Assembly: GCF_010468615.1 (NCBI RefSeq)
Contig: NZ_WUEH01000020.1
Span: 1-64,000, forward strand
Direction of reading: 5' to 3'
DNA length: 64,000 nucleotides
Source: Pseudodesulfovibrio sp. JC047
GTDB lineage: Bacteria; Desulfobacterota; Desulfovibrionia; Desulfovibrionales; Desulfovibrionaceae
Below, one piece after another: positions 8,214 to 16,372 of the stretch; within the stretch, counting starts at the first letter, position 1; every line of letters starts with the position of its first letter. A program made the translations under genes and the position numbers. The notes beneath the pieces were generated by a model that did not search any database, had not been told where the DNA came from, and worked only from the letters and a program-made list of their open reading frames with translations.

Positions 8214-10019
8214 ATGAAATTGCATAAATCTTCAAAATATTTAAATTTATTTACTCTGGCAATCGTTGTTACAGTGATGATGTCGGTGTGCTCGAGTGTC
8301 AGCTTTGCGGCCTCGGCCAAATCGTATTTTATTGTTGGGCATTCCGATTTTCATGCGCTTGTCAAGAACAGCAAGCGGGCGAAGTATCGTTCCAATTGGG
8401 AAAAGGTGGAGAAATCCTTTGCTCGGTGCCTCAGAGCCGATCCCAACGGTTCGTATGCGCCCAAGGCCTTGTACTACATCGGTCGAGTACATGAAGAACT
8501 CGGTGTCCAAAGCGGGCTGAAGTCTGATTTTCGTCGAGCTGTGGACTATTATGGTCGGGTGCTTGCACGGTATCCTCGTCATGGCTGGGCGGACGATTGT
8601 CTGTATCGCCGAGCCGGGGTGTATGCCAAACGATTGCGGGAGACCACCAATGCCCGGTTGGATTTGGCTAAAATCATTGTGGAATATCCGCGTGCTGACA
8701 TGCGGGCCAAGGCCAAGGTCGCGTTGAGGAAGCTGGGGAAATATGATTGGGCCATAGCCACGGTTTCCAAAAAGAGCACATCCAGTCACGCGGTAGCGAG
8801 TTCCAGAACGAAGACCTCGACACGAAAAACGACAGCCAAGGTGACGAATATCAGGCCCAAGGATCCGACCGGCACGGCGCATCTCGATGTTGTCCGGTAT
8901 ACATCCAGCGATGAGTATACTCGTGTGGTGTTAGAGTTGGATGCGCAGGCCAAATATCGATATCAAGTGCTCCAGCCAAACCCGGACGTGAATCGGCCAC
9001 ATCGTTTGTATGTTGATATCAACAATTCCAGATTGGGTCATGACGTGACCGCGTCCACAACGGTTTCCGATGGCATTCTCCGATCCATTCGCACCGGGCA
9101 GTACAACAAGGATACGACCCGAGTGGTTCTGGATTTCCTGGATTTGCAGGAATACAAGATCTTTCCGCTTCAGAATCCATATCGTATCGTGATTGACGTG
9201 TATGCGCCGGATGAGAAAACACGTGCAGCCCAGAAAGCCGCTTCGAAAAAGGTGTCCCGAAAAACGACCGCCAATTCCAAATATCGCCCACCGAGTGGCA
9301 GCAAGAAAATGGCTGGCGATTTGCTTGAACAGCTCGGTCTGACGGTCAAGACGATCATGATCGATCCCGGTCACGGAGGCAAAGACCCCGGAGCCGTCGC
9401 CAACGGATTGCGGGAGAAGGACATCAATCTTCGCTTTGCGAAGTTGCTTGGGAGAAAGCTCAAGGCCAAGGGTTTCAATGTTTCATATACGCGGACCACG
9501 GATGTGTTCATCGCGTTGGAGAAGCGGACAGCCATGGCGAATGTGAAGAAGGCCGATTTGTTTCTGTCGATTCACTGCAATGCCAATCGGAGTCGAAACA
9601 TTCACGGGCTGGAGACGTACAGTTTGAACCTTGCGAAGTCCAAGGACGCAGTCCGAATCGCGGCTCGAGAGAACGCGGTTGACCCTCGATCCATTTCTGA
9701 TCTTCAGTTTATCTTGACGGATTTGATGGTGAATTCGAAGATCAAGGAGTCGCGGGATTTGGCTTCAGATGTGCAGTCCAGCACGATTCGTCGTGTTCGC
9801 AAGAAATATAGTTTGAAGAACATGGGGACTCGCGAGGCACCATTTTATGTCCTCATGGGGGCAAAAATGCCTTCCGTGCTTGTGGAGTTGGGATATATCA
9901 CGAACAAGACGGAAGCCAAGCGGCTTCGTTCTGACAAGTACCTCGACCATCTCGCCAACGGTATTGTTGAAGGGATATTGGCCTACAAGGGGAAGATCGA
10001 GCGATACGCTTCTCTCTAG
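8214..10019 (+). CDS. N-acetylmuramoyl-L-alanine amidase with AMIN domain
   Basis: Zinc amidase that cleaves the stem peptide from murein, needed for cell separation. A signal peptide (about residues 1-34) is followed by a helical tetratricopeptide-like region (YIGRVHEELG, VDYYGRVLARYPRH). After a basic linker comes an AMIN domain (about 220-310, starting HLDVVRYTSSDEYTRVVLEL). A second linker leads to the Amidase_3 domain with zinc and catalytic residues in MIDPGHGGKDPGAV, GLREKDIN, LFLSIHCNAN and the final VLVELGYITN. The ATG at 8214 was chosen because the signal peptide begins there; the frame is open back to 8142. The N-terminal repeat region is an addition to the E. coli AmiC layout. Confidence 0.92.
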   Translation: MKLHKSSKYLNLFTLAIVVTVMMSVCSSVSFAASAKSYFIVGHSDFHALVKNSKRAKYRSNWEKVEKSFARCLRADPNGSYAPKALYYIGRVHEELGVQSGLKSDFRRAVDYYGRVLARYPRHGWADDCLYRRAGVYAKRLRETTNARLDLAKIIVEYPRADMRAKAKVALRKLGKYDWAIATVSKKSTSSHAVASSRTKTSTRKTTAKVTNIRPKDPTGTAHLDVVRYTSSDEYTRVVLELDAQAKYRYQVLQPNPDVNRPHRLYVDINNSRLGHDVTASTTVSDGILRSIRTGQYNKDTTRVVLDFLDLQEYKIFPLQNPYRIVIDVYAPDEKTRAAQKAASKKVSRKTTANSKYRPPSGSKKMAGDLLEQLGLTVKTIMIDPGHGGKDPGAVANGLREKDINLRFAKLLGRKLKAKGFNVSYTRTTDVFIALEKRTAMANVKKADLFLSIHCNANRSRNIHGLETYSLNLAKSKDAVRIAARENAVDPRSISDLQFILTDLMVNSKIKESRDLASDVQSSTIRRVRKKYSLKNMGTREAPFYVLMGAKMPSVLVELGYITNKTEAKRLRSDKYLDHLANGIVEGILAYKGKIERYASL

Positions 10020-10040
10020 ATCGTGTGAGAAAAAATATTT

Positions 10041-10080
10041 GAGGCCTCCGGTTTTGCCGGAGGCCTCTTTTGTTTTTTTT
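10041..10080 (+). terminator. Rho-independent terminator
   Basis: GAGGCCTCCGG pairs with CCGGAGGCCTC, followed by TTTTGTTTTTTTT, 21 bases after the amidase stop. Confidence 0.95.
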
Positions 10081-10439
10081 GATTGAAGAAGGAGGAAAAG
10101 AAAAAGGCCAGGTTTCCCTTTGGGTATTGAGCGTTGCGCGCTACGCGGTGGGGAGTCATTTGGCATTGTTTCAAAGGTTTTGCCTTTACGGCGACGTGCT
10201 TTTTGCTTGGCTTCCGAAGAAATATAGCAGCGGCCATGCCTTGCTTTATGGGCCGTGTGACGGTTTTATCTTTTGCTGATGCGTATTGCTTCATCGTTAG
10301 AGTCAGGACGCAAATCTTGCTAAAGTGTGAAGCTCGTATTTTTTAAAACACGGAGTTGATAAGCTGACTATTGCCTAGGCTAAATTTCTTAGCGAAACGG
10401 GAAAATATACAGGATGCTGAACTATCCTGTGCTGCAAAA
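10081..10439. other. Intergenic region without a supported gene
   Basis: Several short overlapping frames are open on both strands between 10070 and 10350, but none has a ribosome site or recognisable domain. It marks the change from core genes to the AT-rich island. Confidence 0.4.
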
Positions 10440-10470
10440 CAAAAAAGCCCCAAACAAAGGAGCTTTCTAT
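10440..10470 (-). terminator. Terminator of the ImmA-like gene
   Basis: On the minus strand AGCTCC pairs with GGGGCT around TTTGTTT and is followed by TTTTTT, about 25 bases after the stop codon. Confidence 0.75.
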
Positions 10471-10493
10471 TATTAATACTTTGGTTCTAAAAT

Positions 10494-10994
10494 TTAATCA
10501 ATATTTAACGCACTCATTCTCACATTTGCCGCTGCAGGGGAAACGCCGAACTTTAACGCAAGGCGCATTTCGTTCTTTTCGCATTCAACAGCAGATCGAC
10601 GAAACTCATCTTCAGGCATCAAAAATTCAGCGGCAAACCAATTTGCTTCCCATTCCCTACGATTGCTGCCACGACGATTGAGCAATAGCTCTTGATCTCC
10701 TTCAAAATCCGTATGAAGGAAATAGTGACCAAGTTCATGAGCAATTGTAAAATTATTTCTTGCGCCAGAAGTAGAAAAAGGAAGGTAGATTTCAAAGTCC
10801 TTCTTGGCAGCAACTCGCAAAGTCTCCTCACGGTCATCACCAAAGACCGTTGTAATTTTTCCACCAAGAATCGGAAGCATGCGGTCATAGGCTTCTTGGG
10901 GCGTATCTCCCGGTTTAAAAAATATGTCGCGTTTCTCACGAGCTAAATGAGCAACCGCACTTTTGGGGTATTCACCCTTTTTGAGTCGTGGCAT
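10494..10994 (-). CDS. ImmA/IrrE-family metallopeptidase
   Basis: The 166-residue protein has the zinc-peptidase motif TIAHELGHYFLH, and downstream EANWFAAEFLMP, in which a conserved Glu and the AxxFLMP pattern are typical of ImmA/IrrE proteins (DUF955). In mobile elements such proteins cleave a phage-type repressor, or serve as the toxin-like partner of an Xre antitoxin (COG2856 pairs). No helix-turn-helix partner gene is next to it. GGGAGGGG precedes the ATG. It is divergent from the putative AbiC gene, and the pair has lower GC than the flanking core genes, so it was probably acquired horizontally. Confidence 0.85.
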   Translation of the reverse strand: MPRLKKGEYPKSAVAHLAREKRDIFFKPGDTPQEAYDRMLPILGGKITTVFGDDREETLRVAAKKDFEIYLPFSTSGARNNFTIAHELGHYFLHTDFEGDQELLLNRRGSNRREWEANWFAAEFLMPEDEFRRSAVECEKNEMRLALKFGVSPAAANVRMSALNID

Positions 10995-11153
10995 TTTCCC
11001 CTCCCAATTTCAAAATAAATAATATTGCGCTTGAGCCGTTGATTACACAACTTTTTTTAACTGACAAGTTCTTTATTATTGATTGCCTATAATGTAACAA
11101 CTAACCAATTATTTGCAATCAAAATTGTATTTAAAAATCGTGAGTACATTTTC

Positions 11154-12083
11154 ATGCGCATTCTTAGACTACTTTTAATGACAGTTGTCCTTCTCGTCGT
11201 ATGGTTTTTGGGCGGCCATTTATTCCATAAACACTGGTGGGTTATTGACAATCTGTTTGGAGAAGGTTGTTGGGAAAACACCTTCGCCCCAGTAAGTGCT
11301 CTTTTTGCTGCATTTGCTTCGGGGGGCGCTATTTATGCAATAATTGTTCAAATTCGACAATTCAGAAGTCAACAATTTGAAAGTAATTTCATGAATTTAC
11401 TCAATATTTACAAAAGCAATAAAGAAAGCCTTACTGTGCACATTGGAAAAAAGGAAACGCGAGGGATCGATGTCTTTTATGATTCCTACATGCTTTTGAA
11501 AGAAATATACACAAGGGTAAAGTGTCCGGACTTCTCTGGAGGAATATTTCAACCGAACAGTAAATCTGAATATATCATTGGTGCACGAATTGATGATTTA
11601 AGAAATGATTACGGTGTGATTGAATGGGAAGGTCGCGAAAGGTTTAAGCTTTGCCATAAAACTTTAGAAGAGTGCTTGGAGAACTCTTTGGGGAAATATT
11701 TTAGACATCTATATCATACTGTCAAATACGTCGATAAAATGGCTCCAAATTCCAGAAAGAAGAAGTTGTATATAGGTATTCTTAGAGCACAGTTTGATAA
11801 TTATGAATATGCTTTAATTTACTATAATACCCTCATGTCAAATGACAAAAAAGTTTTTAAAAATACTTCGAAATTTCAGCATCTCATTGAACGGTACTGC
11901 CTTCTTCATAATTTAAATCAACGATTACTATTCGATGGTCATGATGCAGGACGCTATTCTGATAAGGCTTTCTGGCATTTTTGGAGACGTATGAATAAAA
12001 AATATTACCAATCATGGAAAAAGAATGTTTGGGAAAAATGCGTTACAAATTTTAAAGAATGCTTCATCCCTCAATTTGAATGA
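11154..12083 (+). CDS. Putative phage abortive infection protein (AbiC-like)
   Basis: The 309-residue protein has two N-terminal transmembrane segments (residues about 5-20 and 44-62) followed by a soluble, charged domain. Marks of the putAbiC family are the FESNFMNLLNIYK segment after the second helix, YFRHLYHTVKYVD in the middle and LRAQFDNYEYALIYYN near the C-terminal third. Family members are predicted membrane-anchored abortive-infection proteins; the mechanism is not known. The ATG at 11154 places the membrane helix at the start; 11079 is an alternative, and neither has a strong ribosome site. The AT-rich codon use differs from the neighbours and suggests transfer. Confidence 0.7.
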   Translation: MRILRLLLMTVVLLVVWFLGGHLFHKHWWVIDNLFGEGCWENTFAPVSALFAAFASGGAIYAIIVQIRQFRSQQFESNFMNLLNIYKSNKESLTVHIGKKETRGIDVFYDSYMLLKEIYTRVKCPDFSGGIFQPNSKSEYIIGARIDDLRNDYGVIEWEGRERFKLCHKTLEECLENSLGKYFRHLYHTVKYVDKMAPNSRKKKLYIGILRAQFDNYEYALIYYNTLMSNDKKVFKNTSKFQHLIERYCLLHNLNQRLLFDGHDAGRYSDKAFWHFWRRMNKKYYQSWKKNVWEKCVTNFKECFIPQFE

Positions 12084-12350
12084 GCTACGCTACGCCCCTT
12101 CTTTATTTTAAAGATTTCGTGGCCCAAATTTTTGATTTATGAAAGATAAGAGCATAATTTTTCTTGTGTGAGAAGTAAAAGACGTTCTCGTGGTTATGGG
12201 GGATAGCCTTTTGGGACAAATTGCTATTTGTGTCTACGTTGGTCATGATGGGAAAGTGATTTCAGAACCTTTTGAGTCAAGAAAGGGAGGATAGCGGATG
12301 GAGCAAGTGAAATGTTGTCTTTAGACGTTTTTAAAAGCACATTGAGTGGC

Positions 12351-12355
12351 TCCTA
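12351..12355 (+). repeat. Left target-site duplication of the IS3 element
   Basis: TCCTA occurs directly outside the left inverted repeat and again outside the right one at 13642-13646. Confidence 0.75.
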
Positions 12356-12415
12356 GAGGTGGCCTCGGTTCTTCGGACCACTGAGCAGCGAATTTAAGGT
12401 GGACAAGTTTACGGG

Positions 12416-13294
12416 TTACGCCGCCTTTTGGTTCCAAGCCAGAGGGGGGCCCCCCTCTGGCTTGGAACTTTGATATACATCCATCGGCTTCATTCCGTCA
12501 AAAGTGAAATGAGGCCGACGATTATTATAAAAATCAAACCACCAGGCCAATGCCTCACGCAGTTCACTTCCTGTGCTTAATTCATGCAAATATACGCATT
12601 CATATTTCAAGGAACGCCACAACCGTTCGATCATGACGTTATCCCTCCACCGGCCACGGCCGTCCATTGAAATGCGTATGCCAGCATCCCTGAGAGTCTT
12701 CGTGAATTCATAACTGGTAAACTGTGAGCCTTGGTCGGTATTGAATATCTCTGGCTCGCCATAGCGATTTATGGCCTCTTCCAAAGCCGCTACACAGAAA
12801 TCCGTATCCATCGTATTCGACAATCGCCAAGAGAGAACTGCACGACTGTGCCAGTCCATGACCGCCACGAGGTACAGGAACCCACGTTTCATGGGGATAT
12901 ACGTAATGTCCGTGCACCAAACTTGATTTGGCTTTGTGATCGGCAGATCCCGAAGCAAATATGGATAAACCTTATGCCCAGGATGAGGCTGGCTCGTTCG
13001 AGGTTTTTGATAAACAGCCATCAACCCCATCTTTCGCATCAACCTCCTCACCCGCTCTCGACCAACAGGATACCCCGTATCTCGCAGTATATTCCGCATC
13101 TGTCTTGATCCGAAAAACGGCAGTTCCATGAACAGCTCATCGATTATCCGCATCAACTCCAGATTGAGCGGAGACTCGCCGATAGGCTGGTAGTAATATG
13201 TTGATCGTTGCAATTGCAGAACTTTGCACTGCCGTCGAATGCTGAGACTAGGATGTCCGCTGTCGACGATTTTGCGCCTTCGCCCGCAGCTCAT
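12416..13294 (-). CDS. IS3-family transposase OrfB (DDE integrase domain)
   Basis: The 292-residue protein has an N-terminal HTH_21 region (LELMRIIDELF... GSRQMRNIL... GRERVRRLMRKMGL) and an rve integrase core. The catalytic residues are Asp in WCTDITYIPM, Asp in FNTDQGSQFTS and Glu in DNVMIERLWRSLKYE. Its ATG overlaps the orfA stop (ATGA), so expression may be by coupling rather than by the -1 frameshift common in IS3. The last codons contain a 38-base perfect palindrome. Confidence 0.93.
   Translation of the reverse strand: MSCGRRRKIVDSGHPSLSIRRQCKVLQLQRSTYYYQPIGESPLNLELMRIIDELFMELPFFGSRQMRNILRDTGYPVGRERVRRLMRKMGLMAVYQKPRTSQPHPGHKVYPYLLRDLPITKPNQVWCTDITYIPMKRGFLYLVAVMDWHSRAVLSWRLSNTMDTDFCVAALEEAINRYGEPEIFNTDQGSQFTSYEFTKTLRDAGIRISMDGRGRWRDNVMIERLWRSLKYECVYLHELSTGSELREALAWWFDFYNNRRPHFTFDGMKPMDVYQSSKPEGGPPLAWNQKAA
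12431..12468. repeat. Perfect 38-base palindrome inside the end of orfB
   Basis: The two 19-base halves (GTTCCAAGCCAGAGGGGGG and its exact complement) meet without a spacer. In RNA this gives a very stable hairpin. It encodes residues close to the orfB C terminus (SKPEGGPPLAWNQ). Confidence 0.9.
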
Positions 13295-13575
13295 ATTTTG
13301 GCAAAGGCTTGCTGCAAAAAATCCTTCTCCACAGTCAACTGGCCGATCTTTGCATGAAGGTCCTTGATCTGCGCTTCGTTGTTTTGTGGGGTATTCTTGG
13401 TCTTGCCGAAAAAGGATTCGACGATCCCTTCCTTAGCTTGTTTCTTCCACGTGGAGATCTGGTTGGGATGAACGCCATGTTTGCTGGCCAGCTCTGAAAT
13501 CGTGTGTTCACCGGACAATGCATCAAGTGCGACACGGGCTTTGAACTCTGCAGAAAAACGTCTTCTCTTGGACAT
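13291..13575 (-). CDS. IS3-family transposase OrfA
   Basis: The 94-residue protein is the DNA-binding subunit. It has a helix-turn-helix of the HTH_Tnp_1 type (RRRFSAEFKARVALDAL, then ISELASKHGVHPNQISTWKKQ), followed by a leucine-zipper-like coiled coil (IKDLHAKIGQLTVEKDFLQQ). AGGAGG eight bases before the ATG at 13575 fixes the start; the frame extends to 13653 without support, and that part would cross the inverted repeat. Confidence 0.93.
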   Translation of the reverse strand: MSKRRRFSAEFKARVALDALSGEHTISELASKHGVHPNQISTWKKQAKEGIVESFFGKTKNTPQNNEAQIKDLHAKIGQLTVEKDFLQQAFAKI

Positions 13576-13641
13576 GATCGAGCCTCCTTCGGCTACTATC
13601 TGTCCACCTAAGCAAGTGGTCCAGTTTTCTGGGGCCACCTC

Positions 13642-13646
13642 TCCTA
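13642..13646 (+). repeat. Right target-site duplication of the IS3 element
   Basis: TCCTA, identical to 12351-12355. Confidence 0.75.
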
Positions 13647-13856
13647 AATACAAGTCTCTAACTTTGTCGGGGTACTATGACTTCGAATAGCAAAGTTGAC
13701 ATATTTTTTGAGCGCAATGAGGTGCCTGCGTTTTCCCTTTTTACATAGTCATTATAAGATTGGTCAGTTTGGCCGGTCTCATCTGTGTTGTATTTTTCGT
13801 AATGGCAAAATTGATCAAGTGGGGACAGAATGGGGACAAATCGCTCAACAACGAAA

Positions 13857-13888
13857 AAGCCCTTACGAAGAAAACTTCGTAAGGGCTT
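13857..13888 (-). terminator. Terminator downstream of tRNA-Phe
   Basis: AAGCCCTTACGAAG pairs fully with CTTCGTAAGGGCTT around an AAAA/TTTT loop. On the minus strand the stem is followed by a T tract, nine bases after the tRNA 3' end. Confidence 0.9.
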
Positions 13889-13897
13889 GATTTCGCG

Positions 13898-13973
13898 TGG
13901 TGCTCGGGGACAGAATTGAACTGCCGACACGGGGATTTTCAGTCCCCTGCTCTACCGACTGAGCTACCCGAGC
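13898..13973 (-). tRNA. tRNA-Phe (GAA)
   Basis: A 76-base cloverleaf with CCA encoded. The acceptor stem is GCTCGGG/CCCGAGC, the D stem GCTC/GAGC, and the anticodon stem GGGGA/TCCCC around loop CTGAAAA, giving anticodon GAA. The T stem is GGCAG/CTGTC around TTCAATT. The AT-rich island with AbiC, ImmA and IS3 lies on its 3' side, a usual place for integrated elements. Confidence 0.96.
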
Positions 13974-14046
13974 ACGCTGTCGAGAAATGGGATTTACCCA
14001 AATGAGCGGAGCTTGGCAAGTGGTTTTTTACAAAAAGCCGTTTTTT

Positions 14047-15801
14047 TTATTGTTTGTTCTCCAAAGGCGCTCCCATTTCAAGAATTCTGGCGGCAAATCC
14101 GGAGCGTAATGCCTCCAGATAGTCTGTATCCAGTGGACCCTTCCAGGTCGTGATTTCTGTATACCGCTTGGGAATTTTGACCTTGTCAGGCCGGTAGCCC
14201 ATTTGGAGCCGCAGCCGCCAGCGGAGGCGTTGCACTCGGTCGCCTATTTCGGGGATGCTGCCGTGCAGTTCGCCGTATCCGACTGATTCCATGGCTTCGG
14301 CCAGCAATTCGTCCTTGTACACCCCTCGGGAGAACAGGCAGCCGACCATGCAGTTGAGCACGATGCGGTCGCGTGCGTCGTTGACCAGAAAGTCGAGCGC
14401 GCCCTGAACGTCCTGTTCTTCATGCTTCTGGTCCCATGAATACCCTCCGGAATCCAGATGGGCATGACGGAAGCCCAGCGCCTCGGACACGAAGAAAACT
14501 TCGCCAGTGGCATACCCGGCCATTTCCTGACCCAGAACGCAGGCGAAATCCTCGCCGCCAAAGACCTTGGCGCATTTCATGGTCCCGGACGCAAGCAACC
14601 GATAAAACTCGTTGGTTGGCCGTCCCAGTTTCTCAACGGCTTGCATGTAGGTTTCGGCATCACCCCAGCGGAGTGGGAGTTCGGTCTCCTTCTCGCTGAT
14701 GACGCCCCGTTCCAGCGCCTCGGTGGCCCAGGCCAGGGCCACGCCTGTGGACATGCAGTCCAATCCTTCCTTCTCGATGACATCCAGAATGCGCAGGACG
14801 TCGCTGGCGTCTGTCACCTCGATCATGGAACCGCAGGCAAAAATCGGTTCGAAATCATAGCCGACTTGTCGATACAGGTATTGGTTGTTTGTCTGGAATT
14901 GTTCCCGGACAAAGCCCACATGGATGCAGCCCACCGGGCAGCCGGCACAGGCCGCGTTGCGCAACAGAGTGTCGTCCGCAAAGGTCTCGCCGGAAATGTT
15001 TTTGGCCAACGGGCTGGATGTCTGCTGAAGGTTCTTCCACGGCAGACTCTTCAATTCGCTCAGCGGACTGACATTCACCGCAGTTCCGACGCCATGGTAT
15101 TTGGCCATCATTTCCGTGGTGGTGAGTTGCTGATAGATGTGTTTGTATAATTTGGGATACTGCTTGCCTTCGGGCAGGGCAAATCCTCTGTCGCCGAGAA
15201 GGCATATGGCCTTCAGGTTTTTGACGCCCATGGCTGTGCCGCCGCCCATGCGGCCGAAGTGGCGATAGGTATCCACGTTGATACAGGCATAGGCTGACAG
15301 ATTTTCACCAGCCGGGCCGATGCGCATGATGGACCGACGCCCGGCACCGGGGAAGATTTTTCTCAGCACGCGGCCCGTGGCGATGGCGTCAAAACCGCGC
15401 ATGTATTCCACATCCCGGGTTTCAACTCTGCGGGACCCCACACACAGGGCGGTCAACCGTTTGGCCTTGCCCGTGATGACGAGTGCGTCGAGATCGGCGA
15501 ACCGGAGCGACAGAGCGGATTTCCCGCCCGCGTAACTTTCGGTATATTCATTATGATAGGGAGAGCGAAACGCGCAGCACGTTTTGCTCATGAGCGGGAA
15601 ATATCCGGTCAGCGGGCCAATGGCGAAGATCACGGGCTGTTCCGGGTCGTCCCAGTGGCGGTCCACATGGCCGAATTCCTCGAACAACTTGGCCGCCAGA
15701 CCCGTTCCACCCAGATATTCACCCCGTCCGGGGCGTTCGATGATTTGGGTCTTGCCGGTGGTCAGGTTCACCATCATGACTCGGAAGAAGTCTCTAATCA
15801 T
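14047..15801 (-). CDS. Tungsten-type aldehyde:ferredoxin oxidoreductase
   Basis: Predicted to oxidise aldehydes to carboxylic acids (or the reverse) with a tungstopterin cofactor and one [4Fe-4S] cluster. The 584-residue length fits the family. The N-terminal pterin-binding region is seen in GRGEYLGGTGLAAKLF and GPLTGYFPLMSKT, then RFGRMGGGTAMGVKNLKAI-like text. Cluster cysteines are in CAGCPVGC, with a further Cys in the C-terminal part (LNCMVGC). GGAGGAAGC before the ATG at 15801 sets the start, which overlaps the ferredoxin stop by eight bases. The dedicated ferredoxin subunit makes it resemble two-subunit AOR-like enzymes; the true substrate is unknown. Confidence 0.9.
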   Translation of the reverse strand: MIRDFFRVMMVNLTTGKTQIIERPGRGEYLGGTGLAAKLFEEFGHVDRHWDDPEQPVIFAIGPLTGYFPLMSKTCCAFRSPYHNEYTESYAGGKSALSLRFADLDALVITGKAKRLTALCVGSRRVETRDVEYMRGFDAIATGRVLRKIFPGAGRRSIMRIGPAGENLSAYACINVDTYRHFGRMGGGTAMGVKNLKAICLLGDRGFALPEGKQYPKLYKHIYQQLTTTEMMAKYHGVGTAVNVSPLSELKSLPWKNLQQTSSPLAKNISGETFADDTLLRNAACAGCPVGCIHVGFVREQFQTNNQYLYRQVGYDFEPIFACGSMIEVTDASDVLRILDVIEKEGLDCMSTGVALAWATEALERGVISEKETELPLRWGDAETYMQAVEKLGRPTNEFYRLLASGTMKCAKVFGGEDFACVLGQEMAGYATGEVFFVSEALGFRHAHLDSGGYSWDQKHEEQDVQGALDFLVNDARDRIVLNCMVGCLFSRGVYKDELLAEAMESVGYGELHGSIPEIGDRVQRLRWRLRLQMGYRPDKVKIPKRYTEITTWKGPLDTDYLEALRSGFAARILEMGAPLENKQ

Positions 15802-16228
15802 TGCTTCCTCCCTCGATGGATTCTTTTTCCGGCAATTCAACCATTTCGAGACAATCATGCGGACAGAACGCGACGCACTGACCACAGTGGATGCAGACAT
15901 ACGGATTCACTTCGTGGTCCAGAAAAATGGCGTCCACGGGGCAGGCTTTGGCGCATTCGCCACATCGGATGCACAGGTTCTTTTTCTGGATGACACCGCC
16001 ACCCTTGCGTTGGGACAGTGCCCCGGTGGGACAGGCCGCAGCGCACGGAGCCGGACTACAGGCCAGACATACGCGGGCTTCAAACCCCGTGGACAACCCG
16101 CCGGACGAGGAAATACGGATGCCCGCCTTGTTCCATGAAAGGAATTTATGGACCTGTCTCGCACAGGCCAATGAACACGAATGGCAGCCGATACACCGCT
16201 CCATCCGTACAGCTCTAAGTGCTTTCAT
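15794..16228 (-). CDS. Polyferredoxin subunit of the AOR-like enzyme
   Basis: The 144-residue protein has four sets of cluster cysteines: CIGCHSCSLAC, CLACSPAPCAAACP, CIRCGECAKACP and CIHCGQCVAFCP, enough for four [4Fe-4S] clusters as in DMSO-reductase-type electron-transfer subunits. There is no signal peptide, so it works in the cytoplasm. CCGGAGG precedes the ATG. It is the first gene of a two-gene operon and overlaps the oxidoreductase, so the two products are probably a complex that passes electrons between aldehyde oxidation and another carrier. Confidence 0.92.
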   Translation of the reverse strand: MKALRAVRMERCIGCHSCSLACARQVHKFLSWNKAGIRISSSGGLSTGFEARVCLACSPAPCAAACPTGALSQRKGGGVIQKKNLCIRCGECAKACPVDAIFLDHEVNPYVCIHCGQCVAFCPHDCLEMVELPEKESIEGGSND

Positions 16229-16372
16229 ACGAAATTGCCTCCGGCAGTGTCAGGGGAGGGGGGGAGTTCCACCCCATCCAGAACACGGCCTGTCCCCTTT
16301 CTTTGTCCACGTTATGCCGTGCTTTTTCAACGGCCTGCTTTCCGTGCCCTCAACGGGAAAAAGAAAAAGGTC

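Larger units (their letters stand above)
12356..13641 (-). mobile_element. Complete IS3-family insertion sequence
   Basis: The element is 1286 bases. The termini are inverted repeats: GAGGTGGCC at 12356-12364 and GGCCACCTC at 13633-13641. Imperfect matching continues inward, with GGACCACT and AGGTGGACA found near both ends. TCCTA flanks it on both sides. Inside are orfA and orfB on the minus strand. Intact frames, intact ends and an exact target duplication suggest a recent insertion and a possibly active element. Many IS3 elements begin with TG; this one begins with GA, so the exact end could differ by a base or two. Confidence 0.85.

Noticed and set aside
10070-10346. Short frames on both strands between the amidase and the island
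   Set aside because: Several overlapping frames with no ribosome site or domain; none can be supported as a gene.
13658-13930. Integrase C-terminal remnant near tRNA-Phe
   Set aside because: The frame reading KLIKWGQNGDKS resembles integrase ends only loosely; too short to call.
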